Source of the DNA: DSNY01 sp964539745
GTDB lineage: Bacteria > Pseudomonadota > Gammaproteobacteria > Burkholderiales > Burkholderiaceae_F
DNA: 64,000 bases
Direction: 5' to 3'
Assembly: GCA_964539745.1 (NCBI GenBank)
Contig: CAZIJU010000001.1
Span: 62,001 to 126,000 of the forward strand
The position numbers and the translations under genes are program-made. Shown here one piece after another: positions 33,036-42,700 of the stretch. The stretch's first letter is position 1, and each line of letters opens with the position of its first letter. The notes under the pieces are model-generated. The model saw nothing but the letters and a program-made list of their open reading frames with translations, was not told the origin of the DNA and did not search any database.

Positions 33036-34232
33036 ATGAAAAATCCCGCCGCTGCCCGGCGCCAGATCCTGCTGCTGGTCGCCTGTCAGGCGCTGCTGTA
33101 CGTCAACAACGTCACGCTGATCGCCGTCAACGGACTGGCAGGTTTGGCACTCGGACCGAGTCCGCTCTGGGCCACGCTGCCGGTAACGACCTACATCGTC
33201 GGTTCGGCGCTCGCCACCGTGCCGGCATCCTTTGCGATGGCGCGCTGGGGACGCCGCAACGGCTTCATGTTCGGCACCGCAATGGGTTTCGCCGGCACGT
33301 CGATCGCGATGATCGCGATGCTGACGGCAAGCTTCGCGCTGCTGTGCCTCGGCACCTTCGTCGTCGGGCTGTACAACGCGTTCGCGCAGTACCTGCGCTT
33401 CGCCGCGGCCGACGTGGCCGACGCGTACGACCCGACGCTGAAGGAGCGCGCGATCGCGTGGGTGCTCGCAGGCGGCATCGCCGGCGGCATCGTCGGCCCC
33501 GAGCTTTCCAAGCTCACGCGCACGCTGTTGCCGGTGGAGTTTGCCGGCACCTACATCGGACTTGCCGCGATGGCTTTCGTCGCGATGGGAGTCGCGAGCC
33601 GATTGCAGATTCCGCACGGGCACACCGCCGCGCACGGCCCGGCGCGCCCGCTCGCGGCGATCGCCGCACAACCGGCCTTCGTCGTCGCGGTGATCGTCGG
33701 CGCGGTCAGTTACGGCGCGATGAACCTGCTGATGACCGCCACGCCGCTTGCGATGAAGGTGTGCGGCTTCGGCTACCCCGAGGCGGCCGACGTGATCAAA
33801 TGGCACGTCGTCGCGATGTTCGCGCCCGGCTTTTTCACCGGACATCTGATCCGTCGCGCAGGCTCCGCGCCGGTCATGCTCGCCGGCTGCCTGCTGATGT
33901 TCGCGACGATGGCGATCGCGCACCACGGCCTCACCTACTGGCACTTCTGGTCCGCGCTCGTGCTGCTCGGCGCGGGCTGGAACTTCATGTTCGTCGGCGC
34001 CACCACGCTGCTGACGACGACCTACTCGCCGGCCGAAAAGGCCAAGGTCCAGGGTATCAACGACCTCGTCGTGTTCCTGACGATGATCACGTCGTCGGCC
34101 GCGTCGGGCGCGCTGCTGTCGGCCACCGGCTGGACCGATCTGAACCTCTGGTCGGTGCCTTTCGTCGCGCTGGCCGCGGCCGCGGTCGTGCTGCTGATGC
34201 TGCGGCCGGCCGCGCGGCCGGCGGCCGCATGA
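33036..34232 (+). CDS. MFS transporter upstream of azlCD
   Basis: This 398-residue major facilitator has about 12 hydrophobic helices. The MFS loop motif lies in ARWGRRNGFMFGTAMG between helices 2 and 3. No substrate can be assigned. Its stop overlaps the azlC start (ATGA), so the three genes (MFS, azlC, azlD) form an operon divergent from ilvE. A role in exporting amino acids or related metabolites is only inference. Confidence 0.9.
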   Translation: MKNPAAARRQILLLVACQALLYVNNVTLIAVNGLAGLALGPSPLWATLPVTTYIVGSALATVPASFAMARWGRRNGFMFGTAMGFAGTSIAMIAMLTASFALLCLGTFVVGLYNAFAQYLRFAAADVADAYDPTLKERAIAWVLAGGIAGGIVGPELSKLTRTLLPVEFAGTYIGLAAMAFVAMGVASRLQIPHGHTAAHGPARPLAAIAAQPAFVVAVIVGAVSYGAMNLLMTATPLAMKVCGFGYPEAADVIKWHVVAMFAPGFFTGHLIRRAGSAPVMLAGCLLMFATMAIAHHGLTYWHFWSALVLLGAGWNFMFVGATTLLTTTYSPAEKAKVQGINDLVVFLTMITSSAASGALLSATGWTDLNLWSVPFVALAAAAVVLLMLRPAARPAAA

Positions 34233-34984
34233 TCGACCGCGCGCTGTTCGGCCGCCAACCCGGCCTCGCGCAGTTGCGTCGCGAAGCCTTCGTGCGCGGC
34301 GCGCGCGCGGTCGCGCCGGCGCTGCTCGCCACCGGCGTCTGGGGGCTCGTCACCGGTGTCGCGATGGTGAAGACGGGGCTGACCGAATGGCAGGCGCTCG
34401 GCATGACGCTCGCCGTGTTCGCCGGCACCGCGCAGATGGCCGCGCTGCCGCTGATCGCCGCCGATGCGCCGGTGTGGGTCGTGCTGATCACAGCGACGGT
34501 CGTCAACCTGCGCTTCGTGATCTTCTCCGCGACGCTGTGGCCGTACCTGAGGCACCTTCCGCTCGCCAGGCGACTGGCGCTCGGCTACGTCACCGCCGAC
34601 ATCGCCGCCGCGGTGTTCGTCGCGCGTTATGCCGAAGCGCCGGAAGACGAACGCGGCAGCACCGAACAGGTGTGGTTCCTGCTCGGCGTCACGTCCTCGA
34701 TCTGGCTCGCGTGGCAGGCGCTTTCGATCGCCGGCATCTTCATCGCTCGCGGCATCCCGGGCGCCTGGGGGCTGGACTTCGCGGCGATCCTCGCACTGCT
34801 CGGGCTGACGTTGCCGATGATCAACAGCCGGCCGGCGCTGGCCGGCGCCGCGGTCGCCGCCGTCATCGCAGTGGCCGCAGCGAACTTTCCGCTGAAGCTC
34901 GGGCTGGTCGCCGCGGTGATCACCGGCACCGCGGTCGCGATGGCCACCGAAATCGCCTTCGACCGCGCGCGGAGCACCGGATGA
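34229..34984 (+). CDS. azlC: AzlC-family permease, large subunit of a branched-chain amino acid exporter
   Basis: The 251-residue membrane protein has the AzlC pattern GARAVAPALLATGVWGLVTGVAM, MTLAVFAGTAQMAALPLIA and NLRFVIFSATLWPYL. AzlC works with the small AzlD subunit to export branched-chain amino acids (valine, leucine, isoleucine) in characterised systems. Both ends overlap neighbours by four bases (ATGA with the MFS gene and with azlD). Confidence 0.93.
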   Translation: MIDRALFGRQPGLAQLRREAFVRGARAVAPALLATGVWGLVTGVAMVKTGLTEWQALGMTLAVFAGTAQMAALPLIAADAPVWVVLITATVVNLRFVIFSATLWPYLRHLPLARRLALGYVTADIAAAVFVARYAEAPEDERGSTEQVWFLLGVTSSIWLAWQALSIAGIFIARGIPGAWGLDFAAILALLGLTLPMINSRPALAGAAVAAVIAVAAANFPLKLGLVAAVITGTAVAMATEIAFDRARSTG

Positions 34985-35307
34985 GCGCGCTCGAGATCTG
35001 GGCGGCGATCCTCGGGCTCACGCTCGTGACGCTCGTCACGCGCAACGTGTTCCTCGTGCTCGGCGAACTGCTGCCGATGCCGGAGCGGTTGCAGCACGGG
35101 CTGCGCTACGCGCCCGCGTGCGCGCTGGCGGCGCTGCTCGCGCCCGAACTGCTAGTGCAGCAGGGGGCGCTCGCGCCCACGCTCGCCAACCACAAGTTCG
35201 TCGCCGGCCTCGCGGCGATCGCGACGATGCTCGCCACGCGCAGCATCGTCGCGACGATGGCGGTCGGCATGGCCGCGTTCACTGCTGCGCGCTACTTCCT
35301 CGTCTGA
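34981..35307 (+). CDS. azlD: AzlD-family small subunit of a branched-chain amino acid exporter
   Basis: This 108-residue protein has about four membrane segments. The typical AzlD parts are EIWAAILGLTLVTLVTRNVFLVLG, LRYAPACALAALLAPELL and ATMLATRSIVATMAVGMAAF. It is coupled to azlC by ATGA. Together with ilvE, which lies across a divergent promoter, it points to balancing of branched-chain amino acid pools. Confidence 0.92.
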   Translation: MSALEIWAAILGLTLVTLVTRNVFLVLGELLPMPERLQHGLRYAPACALAALLAPELLVQQGALAPTLANHKFVAGLAAIATMLATRSIVATMAVGMAAFTAARYFLV

Positions 35308-35329
35308 CGCGATCCGCAGCGCCGCCGCG

Positions 35330-36529
35330 ATGAACGCATCCGACGCGCGAGCACGCATCCCCGCCGGCATCTGGGCGCTCGGCTTCGTCAGCCTGCTGAT
35401 GGACGTCTCTTCGGAGATGATTCACAGCCTGCTGCCGGTGTTTATGGTCACCGTGCTCGGCGCCAGCGCGCTGGCAGTGGGCTTCATCGAGGGCGCAGCC
35501 GAAGCGACCGCGCTGATCGTGAAGATCTTCTCCGGCGCGCTGTCGGACTACCTCGGCAGGCGCAAGTGGCTCGCGGTCGCCGGCTATGCGCTCGGCGCGC
35601 TGACGAAACCCGTGTTCGCGCTCGCGCCGAGCGTCGGTTGGGTGCTCGCCGCGCGCCTGGCCGACCGCATCGGCAAAGGCATTCGCGGCGCGCCGCGCGA
35701 TGCGTTGGTCGCCGATCTGGCGCCGCCGGCGATCCGCGGCGCGGCTTTCGGGCTGCGGCAGTCGCTCGATACGGTCGGCGCCTTCGTCGGCCCCTTGCTC
35801 GCGGTCGCGCTGATGCTCGCGTGGGCGAACGACTTCCGCGCGGTGTTCTGGGTCGCAGTCATCCCGGGGCTCGCCGCGGTCGCGCTGCTCGTCTTCGGCG
35901 TGCGCGAACCGCAGCGGCACGCCGACGGCGCGCCGCGCGTCAATCCGATCCGGATCGACAACCTGCGCCGGCTCGGCCGCGGTTACCGGTGGGTCGTCGC
36001 GCTTGGCGCGCTGTTTGCGCTCGCGCGCTTTTCCGAGGCGTTTCTCGTGCTGCGCGCGCAGCAGGGCGGGATGCCGGTCGCGTGGGTGCCGCTGGTGATG
36101 GTCGCGATGAACGTCGTGTATTCGCTGTCGGCGTATCCGTTCGGCCGGCTTTCGGATCGGGTCAGTCACGCGAAGCTGCTCGCGGCGGGGCTCGCGGTGC
36201 TGATCGCCGCCGACCTCGTGCTCGCGTACGGCAATCACTGGACGATCGTGCTCGCCGGCGTGCTGCTGTGGGGACTGCACATGGGCATGACGCAGGGGCT
36301 GCTGGCGACGATGGTTGCGGACACCGCGCCGGAGGATTTACGCGGCACCGCGTTCGGCTTCTTCAACCTGGTCTGCGGCATCGCGATGCTCGCCGCGAGC
36401 GTGCTCGCCGGATTGCTGTGGGATGCGCTCGGCGCATCTTTCACTTTCTACGCCGGCGCGGGGTTCTGCGTGCTGACGCTCGCCGCGCTGCCGCTGGCGC
36501 CGAAGGCGCAACCAAGGCGCGGCGACTGA
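35330..36529 (+). CDS. MFS transporter
   Basis: This 399-residue major facilitator has about 12 helices. It starts GIWALGFVSLLMDVSSEMIHSLLPVFMVTVLGAS, the pattern of a bacterial MFS subgroup of unknown substrate often annotated as efflux. The motif DRIGKGIRGAPRDALVADLAP in the first half is distinctive, and FAFARFSEAFLVLRAQ-type elements follow (read as LFALARFSEAFLVLRAQ). It begins 22 bp after azlD and may belong to the same transcript. Confidence 0.9.
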   Translation: MNASDARARIPAGIWALGFVSLLMDVSSEMIHSLLPVFMVTVLGASALAVGFIEGAAEATALIVKIFSGALSDYLGRRKWLAVAGYALGALTKPVFALAPSVGWVLAARLADRIGKGIRGAPRDALVADLAPPAIRGAAFGLRQSLDTVGAFVGPLLAVALMLAWANDFRAVFWVAVIPGLAAVALLVFGVREPQRHADGAPRVNPIRIDNLRRLGRGYRWVVALGALFALARFSEAFLVLRAQQGGMPVAWVPLVMVAMNVVYSLSAYPFGRLSDRVSHAKLLAAGLAVLIAADLVLAYGNHWTIVLAGVLLWGLHMGMTQGLLATMVADTAPEDLRGTAFGFFNLVCGIAMLAASVLAGLLWDALGASFTFYAGAGFCVLTLAALPLAPKAQPRRGD

Positions 36530-36542
36530 CCCGGCCATCGCC

Positions 36543-36613
36543 GGTTGGGGTGAGGCAGCGCCGGACCCTCAACGGGACGAAACGCGTTGGGGTTCGCTTC
36601 GCTCACCCCAACC
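36543..36613. repeat. Palindromic repeat between convergent genes
   Basis: GGTTGGGGTGAG (36543-36554) pairs perfectly with CTCACCCCAACC (36602-36613) across 47 bp. It is a common extragenic palindrome in betaproteobacteria and lies between the MFS stop and the glnE stop. It may also slow transcription from both sides, but no T-run is present. Confidence 0.8.
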
Positions 36614-36664
36614 TACGTGCTACGTGCTCGCGACGACGCCGTCACGCGACGCAGCGATGCGGCG

Positions 36665-39616
36665 TCAATCCGTGCCGAACACCGCCCGCCACAACGCGCG
36701 CACGGCATCGATCTGCGGCTGCACTTCGGCGTGCGGAACGCGCGCGAACGGCGCACCGTTGAGCCGCAGTCCGTGCTGCAGCTTGCGGTAGAGCCGGTAC
36801 GCGTCGGCGCAGGCGGCGGCCAGCCGCGCGTCGATCAGCCCGAGTTCGCCGGCGATCGCCAGCAGCGCGATGTTGCCGAGGTTGCCGAGCAGCCGCGGGT
36901 ACCGGTGCGAATGCGCGAGCACGAGAAACTGGACGACGAACTCGATGTCGACCATGCCGCCGCGGTCGTGCTTGAGGTCGAACAGCGGCGAGCGGTTCGG
37001 GTGCCCCTCGAGCATGCGCTTGCGCATCTCGAGCACGTCGGCGGCGAGCTTCGCGAGATCGCGCTCGCGCGCGAGCACTTCGTTGCGCAGCCGCTCGAAC
37101 GCCGCGCCGAGCGGCGCGAAGCCCGCGCAGTAGCGTGCGCGCGTCAGCGCCTGGTGCTCCCAGGTCCACGCGCCGAGCCCATCGTCGTTGCGCTGGTAGC
37201 GCTCGAAAGACTCGAACGCAGAGACGAGCAGCCCGGCTTCGCCGTGCGGCCGCAGCCGCAGGTCGATGTCGAACAGGTTGCCGCTGGAGGTCTGCGCCGA
37301 CAGCCAGGTGATCAGCCGGCGCGCGAGCATCGTGTAGATCTCGCCGGCGTCGGCGTCGGCGTCGTCGTAGACGAACACGAGATCCAGATCCGAGGCGTAC
37401 CCGAGTTCCTTGCCGCCGATCTTGCCGTAGCCGATCACCGCGAAGCGCGGCTGCTCGCGGTGCCGGCGCGGCATCGCCTTCCACGCCATCGCGAGCGCGA
37501 GCGCGATCGTCACGTCCGCCAGCGCGGACAGATGATCGGCGAGCCGCTCGACCGTCAGCCGGCCGTCGAGGTCCGCGAGCAGCAGCCGGAAAACCTGCGC
37601 GTGGTGCGCGTCGCGCAGCAGGTTCATCGCGCGCTCGGGATCGTCGCGCAGCTCGGCTTCGTGCTCGGCCAGATGCGCTGCCACCTCGGCGCCCCACAAC
37701 GGCCACGAGTCGAGCGTCATCTCGCGCTCGGCGAGCCGCTCGTCGAGCAGCTCGTCGAGCAGGATCGGATGCCGCGCCAGGTAGTCGGTCGCCCAGCGAC
37801 TCGATGCGAGTACGCGCAGCACGCGCGCGAACGCCTGCGGGTACTGGTTCAGCAGCGCGACGTAGGTGCTGCGGCCGGCGATCACGTCGATCAACTGCAG
37901 GAAACGCGCGAGCACCTCGTCGGCGACCACGCCGGTCGCATGCGGCGCGCCCCCTGCGGCCACGCCGCGCGCAGCATCCGCCGCCGCGTCGACCGCGCGC
38001 GTCACGAGCCCGTCGATGGCGCGCCGCACCGACTCGCTCGCGGCGACCACGCGCCGCGCCGCCAGCGCGTCGGCGACGCGCTGCGCGGTTTCGGCCGGAT
38101 CCGCGTATCCGAGCTGCGCCATGCGACGCACGAGCGGCTCGCCGAGCGCGAGCGCCTCCTTGCCGTCGTCGCGCTCGGCGCGTCCGTTTCCGGGCGCGAG
38201 GAAGATCGCGTCGAAGGCCTTCGCGACGAACTCGCGCGTCTCGTCGAAGCGGCTGCGCAGCGCTTCGGCCGAAGGCAGCCGCAGCATCGCCGCGACGCGC
38301 GCCAGCTCGGCCGGCTCGTCCGGCAGCAGATGCGTCTGCGCGTCGTCGACGTACTGCAGCGCGTGCTCGAGCCGGCGCAGGAAGTCGTACGCGGCGGCGA
38401 GCCGCTCGCAGATCGGCGCGGCGAGCGCGCCCAGTTGCGCCAGCGTCGCGAGCGTGGCAAGCGTGCTGCGGTTTCTGAGTCGCGCGTCGCGACCGCCGCG
38501 GATCACCTGGAAGGTCTGCGCGATGAACTCGATCTCGCGGATTCCGCCGCGGCCGAGCTTGACGTTGTCCTGCGCCTGCGCGCGCGCCGCGCGCTTGCGC
38601 GAGGTTTCGGCGCGGATCAGCGCATGAAGGTCGCGCAGCGAGGCGATCGCGTTGAAGTCGAGGTACTTGCGGTAGACGAAGGGACGGACGAGCTGGTCGA
38701 GCGCACGGCACTGCGCGTCGAACGCCGCGGCGTCGGCGAACACCGGCGCCGAGATCACACGGCCCTTGAGCCACGCGAAACGCTCCCATTCGCGCCCCTG
38801 CCGAACCAGGTACTCCTCGAGCATCGCGTTGGATACCGCCAGCGGTCCGGCGTCGCCGTTGGGCCGCAGCCGCATGTCGACGCGGAAGACGAAGCCGTCG
38901 CCGGTCACATCCGACAGCGCGGCGATCAGCCGGCGGCCGAGCCGCTCGAAGAACTCGTGGTTCGTCAGCGCGCGCCGCGCTTCGGCGAACTCGCCGCTCG
39001 GCCGCGTCTCGCCGTCCTCGTCGTAGACGAAAACCAGGTCGAGGTCGGACGAAACGTTCAGCTCGCCGCCGCCGCCCTTGCCCATCGCGACGACCAGCAG
39101 GTCCTGCGGCACGCCGTCGCGGCTCGTCGGCACGCCGTGAACGCGCGCCAGCGCGCGCGCATGCGCCGCGACCGCGCGCTGCACGGCCACTTCGGCGAGC
39201 GCGGTCATGGTTCCGACCACTTCAGCGAGCGACGCGGCGCCGCCCAGGTCGCGCGCGATCACCCCGAGCAGGACCTGACGGCGCAGACGGCGCAGCGCGA
39301 CAGCAAGCTTGTCGGCGAAATCCTCACCGGCGGGTTCGGCACCGAGCCGCGCCAGCGATTCGTCGAGCACGGCTTCGATGCGCTCGCGTGGCCACGGTGC
39401 GGCGGCAAGTTCGCGCAGTCGCGCCACATTGGCCGCGTCGTCGGCGTGCGCGCCGAGCTCGGCCGCAAGCGCGCGCTGCACGTAGCGCGAAAGCGCCAGC
39501 GCGGCGGCGCAGCCGGCTTCGACGGATTCGTTCGTGGCGGGGATCAAGACGGGCGGAACGGTCGTCGTGCTAGCCTCGGTCGGCGAAGCGCCCGCGCTGC
39601 GCGTTGATGCGCGCAT
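36665..39616 (-). CDS. glnE: Bifunctional glutamine synthetase adenylyltransferase/adenylyl-removing enzyme
   Basis: GlnE adds AMP to, or removes it from, glutamine synthetase in response to PII and glutamine. The 983-residue product has two nucleotidyltransferase cores: GKGGGGELNVSSDLDLVFVYDEDGE in the N-terminal deadenylylase half and GYGKIGGKELGYASDLDLVFVYDDADAD in the C-terminal half. RPNGDAGPLAVS and RPHGEAGLLVS, each with metal-binding context, are also present. The ATG at 39616 is taken because a TACAAT -10-like box lies on the minus strand near 39666-39671; the true start could differ. It diverges from yhdP. Confidence 0.93.
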   Translation of the reverse strand: MRASTRSAGASPTEASTTTVPPVLIPATNESVEAGCAAALALSRYVQRALAAELGAHADDAANVARLRELAAAPWPRERIEAVLDESLARLGAEPAGEDFADKLAVALRRLRRQVLLGVIARDLGGAASLAEVVGTMTALAEVAVQRAVAAHARALARVHGVPTSRDGVPQDLLVVAMGKGGGGELNVSSDLDLVFVYDEDGETRPSGEFAEARRALTNHEFFERLGRRLIAALSDVTGDGFVFRVDMRLRPNGDAGPLAVSNAMLEEYLVRQGREWERFAWLKGRVISAPVFADAAAFDAQCRALDQLVRPFVYRKYLDFNAIASLRDLHALIRAETSRKRAARAQAQDNVKLGRGGIREIEFIAQTFQVIRGGRDARLRNRSTLATLATLAQLGALAAPICERLAAAYDFLRRLEHALQYVDDAQTHLLPDEPAELARVAAMLRLPSAEALRSRFDETREFVAKAFDAIFLAPGNGRAERDDGKEALALGEPLVRRMAQLGYADPAETAQRVADALAARRVVAASESVRRAIDGLVTRAVDAAADAARGVAAGGAPHATGVVADEVLARFLQLIDVIAGRSTYVALLNQYPQAFARVLRVLASSRWATDYLARHPILLDELLDERLAEREMTLDSWPLWGAEVAAHLAEHEAELRDDPERAMNLLRDAHHAQVFRLLLADLDGRLTVERLADHLSALADVTIALALAMAWKAMPRRHREQPRFAVIGYGKIGGKELGYASDLDLVFVYDDADADAGEIYTMLARRLITWLSAQTSSGNLFDIDLRLRPHGEAGLLVSAFESFERYQRNDDGLGAWTWEHQALTRARYCAGFAPLGAAFERLRNEVLARERDLAKLAADVLEMRKRMLEGHPNRSPLFDLKHDRGGMVDIEFVVQFLVLAHSHRYPRLLGNLGNIALLAIAGELGLIDARLAAACADAYRLYRKLQHGLRLNGAPFARVPHAEVQPQIDAVRALWRAVFGTD

Positions 39617-39758
39617 CGACGTGTCGCGACCGCAACGGCTCCCGGGCGATCGCGTTCGGGCCGGGGGCATTGTAAGTCGACGAACCGAGGCTACGGAACC
39701 GAACGCAACCCGCTCGCGCTTGACCCGGAGCTGCCCGCGCCCGTCGCCGTTTCCGCCC

Positions 39759-42700
39759 GTGAAACCCGGACACCCACACCGCTCCCAACCCGCCACCGCG
39801 ACGCTCGTCGAGCTCGAGCACGCTGTCGAGGAGGCGGTCGGACACGCGATCGACGCGACCGAACGAACGCTCGCCGATCGCTTCGGTGCCGGGTGCGTAC
39901 GCGGGCTGCGGTGGACGCTGAAAGCGCTCGCCGTCGCCGCGCTCGTCGCCTACTTCGCGTTCGGTGCGGCGCTGCTCGCCACACGCTACTGGCTGATGCC
40001 GCACATCGACGCGTATCGGCCCGCGCTCGAGCGCGAGGCGAGCCGGCTGGTGGGCGCCGACGTCCGCATCGGCCGCATCGACACGCGCTGGCGGGCGTTC
40101 AATCCGCATCTGCGGCTCGACGACGTGCGGCTGCTCGACGCGAACGGCGAAGTTCGGCTCGCGCTGCCGCAGCTCGAAGCGACCCTTTCGTGGGCGAGCG
40201 TGCCGACGCTCTCGCTGCGCTTCGCGTCGCTGTCGATCATCGCTCCGGCGCTCGATGTGCGGCGGCTGCCCGGCGGACGCTTCGCGGTCGCCGGGTTCAC
40301 GCTCGACCCCGCGGGCGGCGGCGACGGCGGTGCGGCCGACTGGCTGCTTGCGCAGAAGCGCGTCGCGATCCGCCACGCCACGCTGCGCTACACCGACGAG
40401 ACGCAACCGCCCGTGCAGCCGCTCGTGTTCGAAGACGTGAACCTCGTCCTCGAAGCGGGTCTCGCCTCGCACCGCTTCGCGCTGCAGGCGCGCCCGCCGG
40501 CCGATCTGGCGGGGCCGATCGACGTGCGCGCCCGCATCGACCACGGCTGGGGCGAACGGCGGTCGGACCTGCGGCGCTGGACCGGACGCGTATTCGCGCA
40601 GATGGACTACGCCGACGTGGCGCGCATCGCGCGGCTGGCGCACGTGCCGGCGGAGACGGTCGCGATCGCGCGCGCGCACGGCGCGCTGCGCGCCTGGCTC
40701 GACTTCGACGCGCTCGCCGCAACGCGCTTCACCGCCGATGTCGCGCTCGCCGACGTCGACGCGCGGCTCGGCGCCGACCTCGAGCCGCTGCGCCTGTCCG
40801 CGGTGCGCGGCCGCTTCACGCAGCGGGTCTGGGGCAACGACTTTGAGGGCGGGCACGAGCTGGCGCTCGCGCGCTTTTCGATGCAGGCCGAACGGTTCGC
40901 GCTGCCGCCGACCGACATGCGGCTGCGCCTGACACGCGCAGCCGACGACAGGCCGCAGCGTGGCGAACTCGACGCGAGCGTCGTTTCGCTCGATACGCTG
41001 AGTGCGCTGGCCACCCACGTTCCGCTGGCGCGCGATCTGCGCGCGTTCGCTGCGCGACACGCGATACGAGGGCGGCTCGCGGACCTGAAGCTCGCCTGGG
41101 AGGGCGAGCCCGCTGCGCCGAGGCGCTTTTCGCTGCGTTCGCGCTTCGACGGGCTCGGCTCGAGCGCGCAGCCGGCCGAACCGCCCTCCGCGCAGGCGGG
41201 TGCGGCCGCGACCGGACGGCCGCGCCCCGGCCTGCCGGGCTTCGAAAACCTGGCCGGCACGATCGAAGCGACCGAAGCTGGCGGAACGGTGCTGGTCGAC
41301 GCCCGCGATGCGGTGCTTGAGTTTCCGGGCGTCTTCGAGCAGCCCCGCGTGCCGTTGCGCCAGTTCGCGGCGCGCGCATCCTGGACGATGCGCCCGCAGT
41401 TCGACCTGCGCATCGACAGCTTCGCCGCGTCCAACGACGACCTCGAACTGAATGCGAGCGGCTCGTACCGCAACGGCGGCAAGGGACCGGGCCTGGCCGA
41501 TCTGAGCGGCCGCATCGTGCGCGCACAGGCGCGCGCCGTGCATAGGTACGTGCCGCTGGTGGCGGGCACCAACACGCGCGCGTGGCTGCGCCACGCGCTG
41601 GTCGCGGGCGAAGCGGTCGAGGGCAACTTCAGGCTGCGCGGTGATCTGTGGGACTTTCCGTTCAACGACCCGAAGACCGGCGAATTCCGGGTGTCGGCGC
41701 GTGTGCGCGACGGCACGCTCGACTACATGCCCGCCGCGTTGGCCGGGCAGGCGCCCGGCGAAGGCGTGGACGCAACCGGCAAGCTCGTGCCGCAGGTTGC
41801 GCAGCGGTCGTGGCCGCGCATCGAAGGGATCGATGCCGAACTGATGTTCGAGCGCCAGCGCATGTCGATCACCGGACGGCGCGGCGCGATTTACGGGGTG
41901 CAACTGGCCAACGTGAAGGCCAGCATCCCCGATCTCGGCGCACGCGACGCGCATCTTTTGATCGGCGGCGAGGCCAACGGACCGCTCGCCGACATGCTGC
42001 GCTACGTGAACGCGTCGCCGGTCGGTCACTGGCTCGGCGATTTCCTCGCCGACGCGCAAGCCAGCGGCATCGGCCGGCTCGCGCTGAAGCTCGACATCCC
42101 GCTCGACAACGCCCGAACCACCCAGGTCGCCGGCAGCGTCGCCTTCCAGAACAGCGACATCGCGCTCGGCGCCGACATCCCGCCGTTCGCGCGCGCCGCG
42201 GGGCGCGTCGAGTTCACCGAGCGCTCGCTGCGCGTTGTCAACGTCACCGCGAACTTCGTCGGCGGCCAGGTTCGGGTCGACGCAACGACCGCCGACGACG
42301 GCACGATCGCCATCACCGCCGCCGGCACGGCCACACCGCAGGGCGTCAAGCGCGTGGTCGAACACGCGCTCGTGCAACGGCTGCTGGACCGTGCGCAGGG
42401 GACGGCGCGTTACACCGGCACCGTGACCGTGCGCACGCGGCACAGCAGCGGCGACAAGCCGCGACTGCGCGCCGAGCCGCCCGCGCGGATCGCGCCCGAA
42501 ATCCGCATCGACTCCGACCTGGTCGGCTGGTCGTTCGACCTGCCCGCGCCCGCGCGCAAGGCCGCGCAGGAGGCGCTGCCGCTGCGCTTCGAGCTGATTC
42601 CGGTCGGATCCGATCGCGACAGCCTGCGCGTGACCACTGGCGCGCTGCTGGCGCTGCGGCTGGAGCGCGCGCGCGCCGCAGGCGGCGCCACGCGCGTCGT

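Noticed and set aside
39534..39758. Upstream extension of yhdP
   Set aside because: It would overlap the glnE start region and its promoter-like box and has no family similarity; GTG 39759 fits better.
39617..39796. Upstream extension of glnE by 60 codons
   Set aside because: It would cross a TACAAT -10-like box and overlap the yhdP start; residues there are not GlnE-like.
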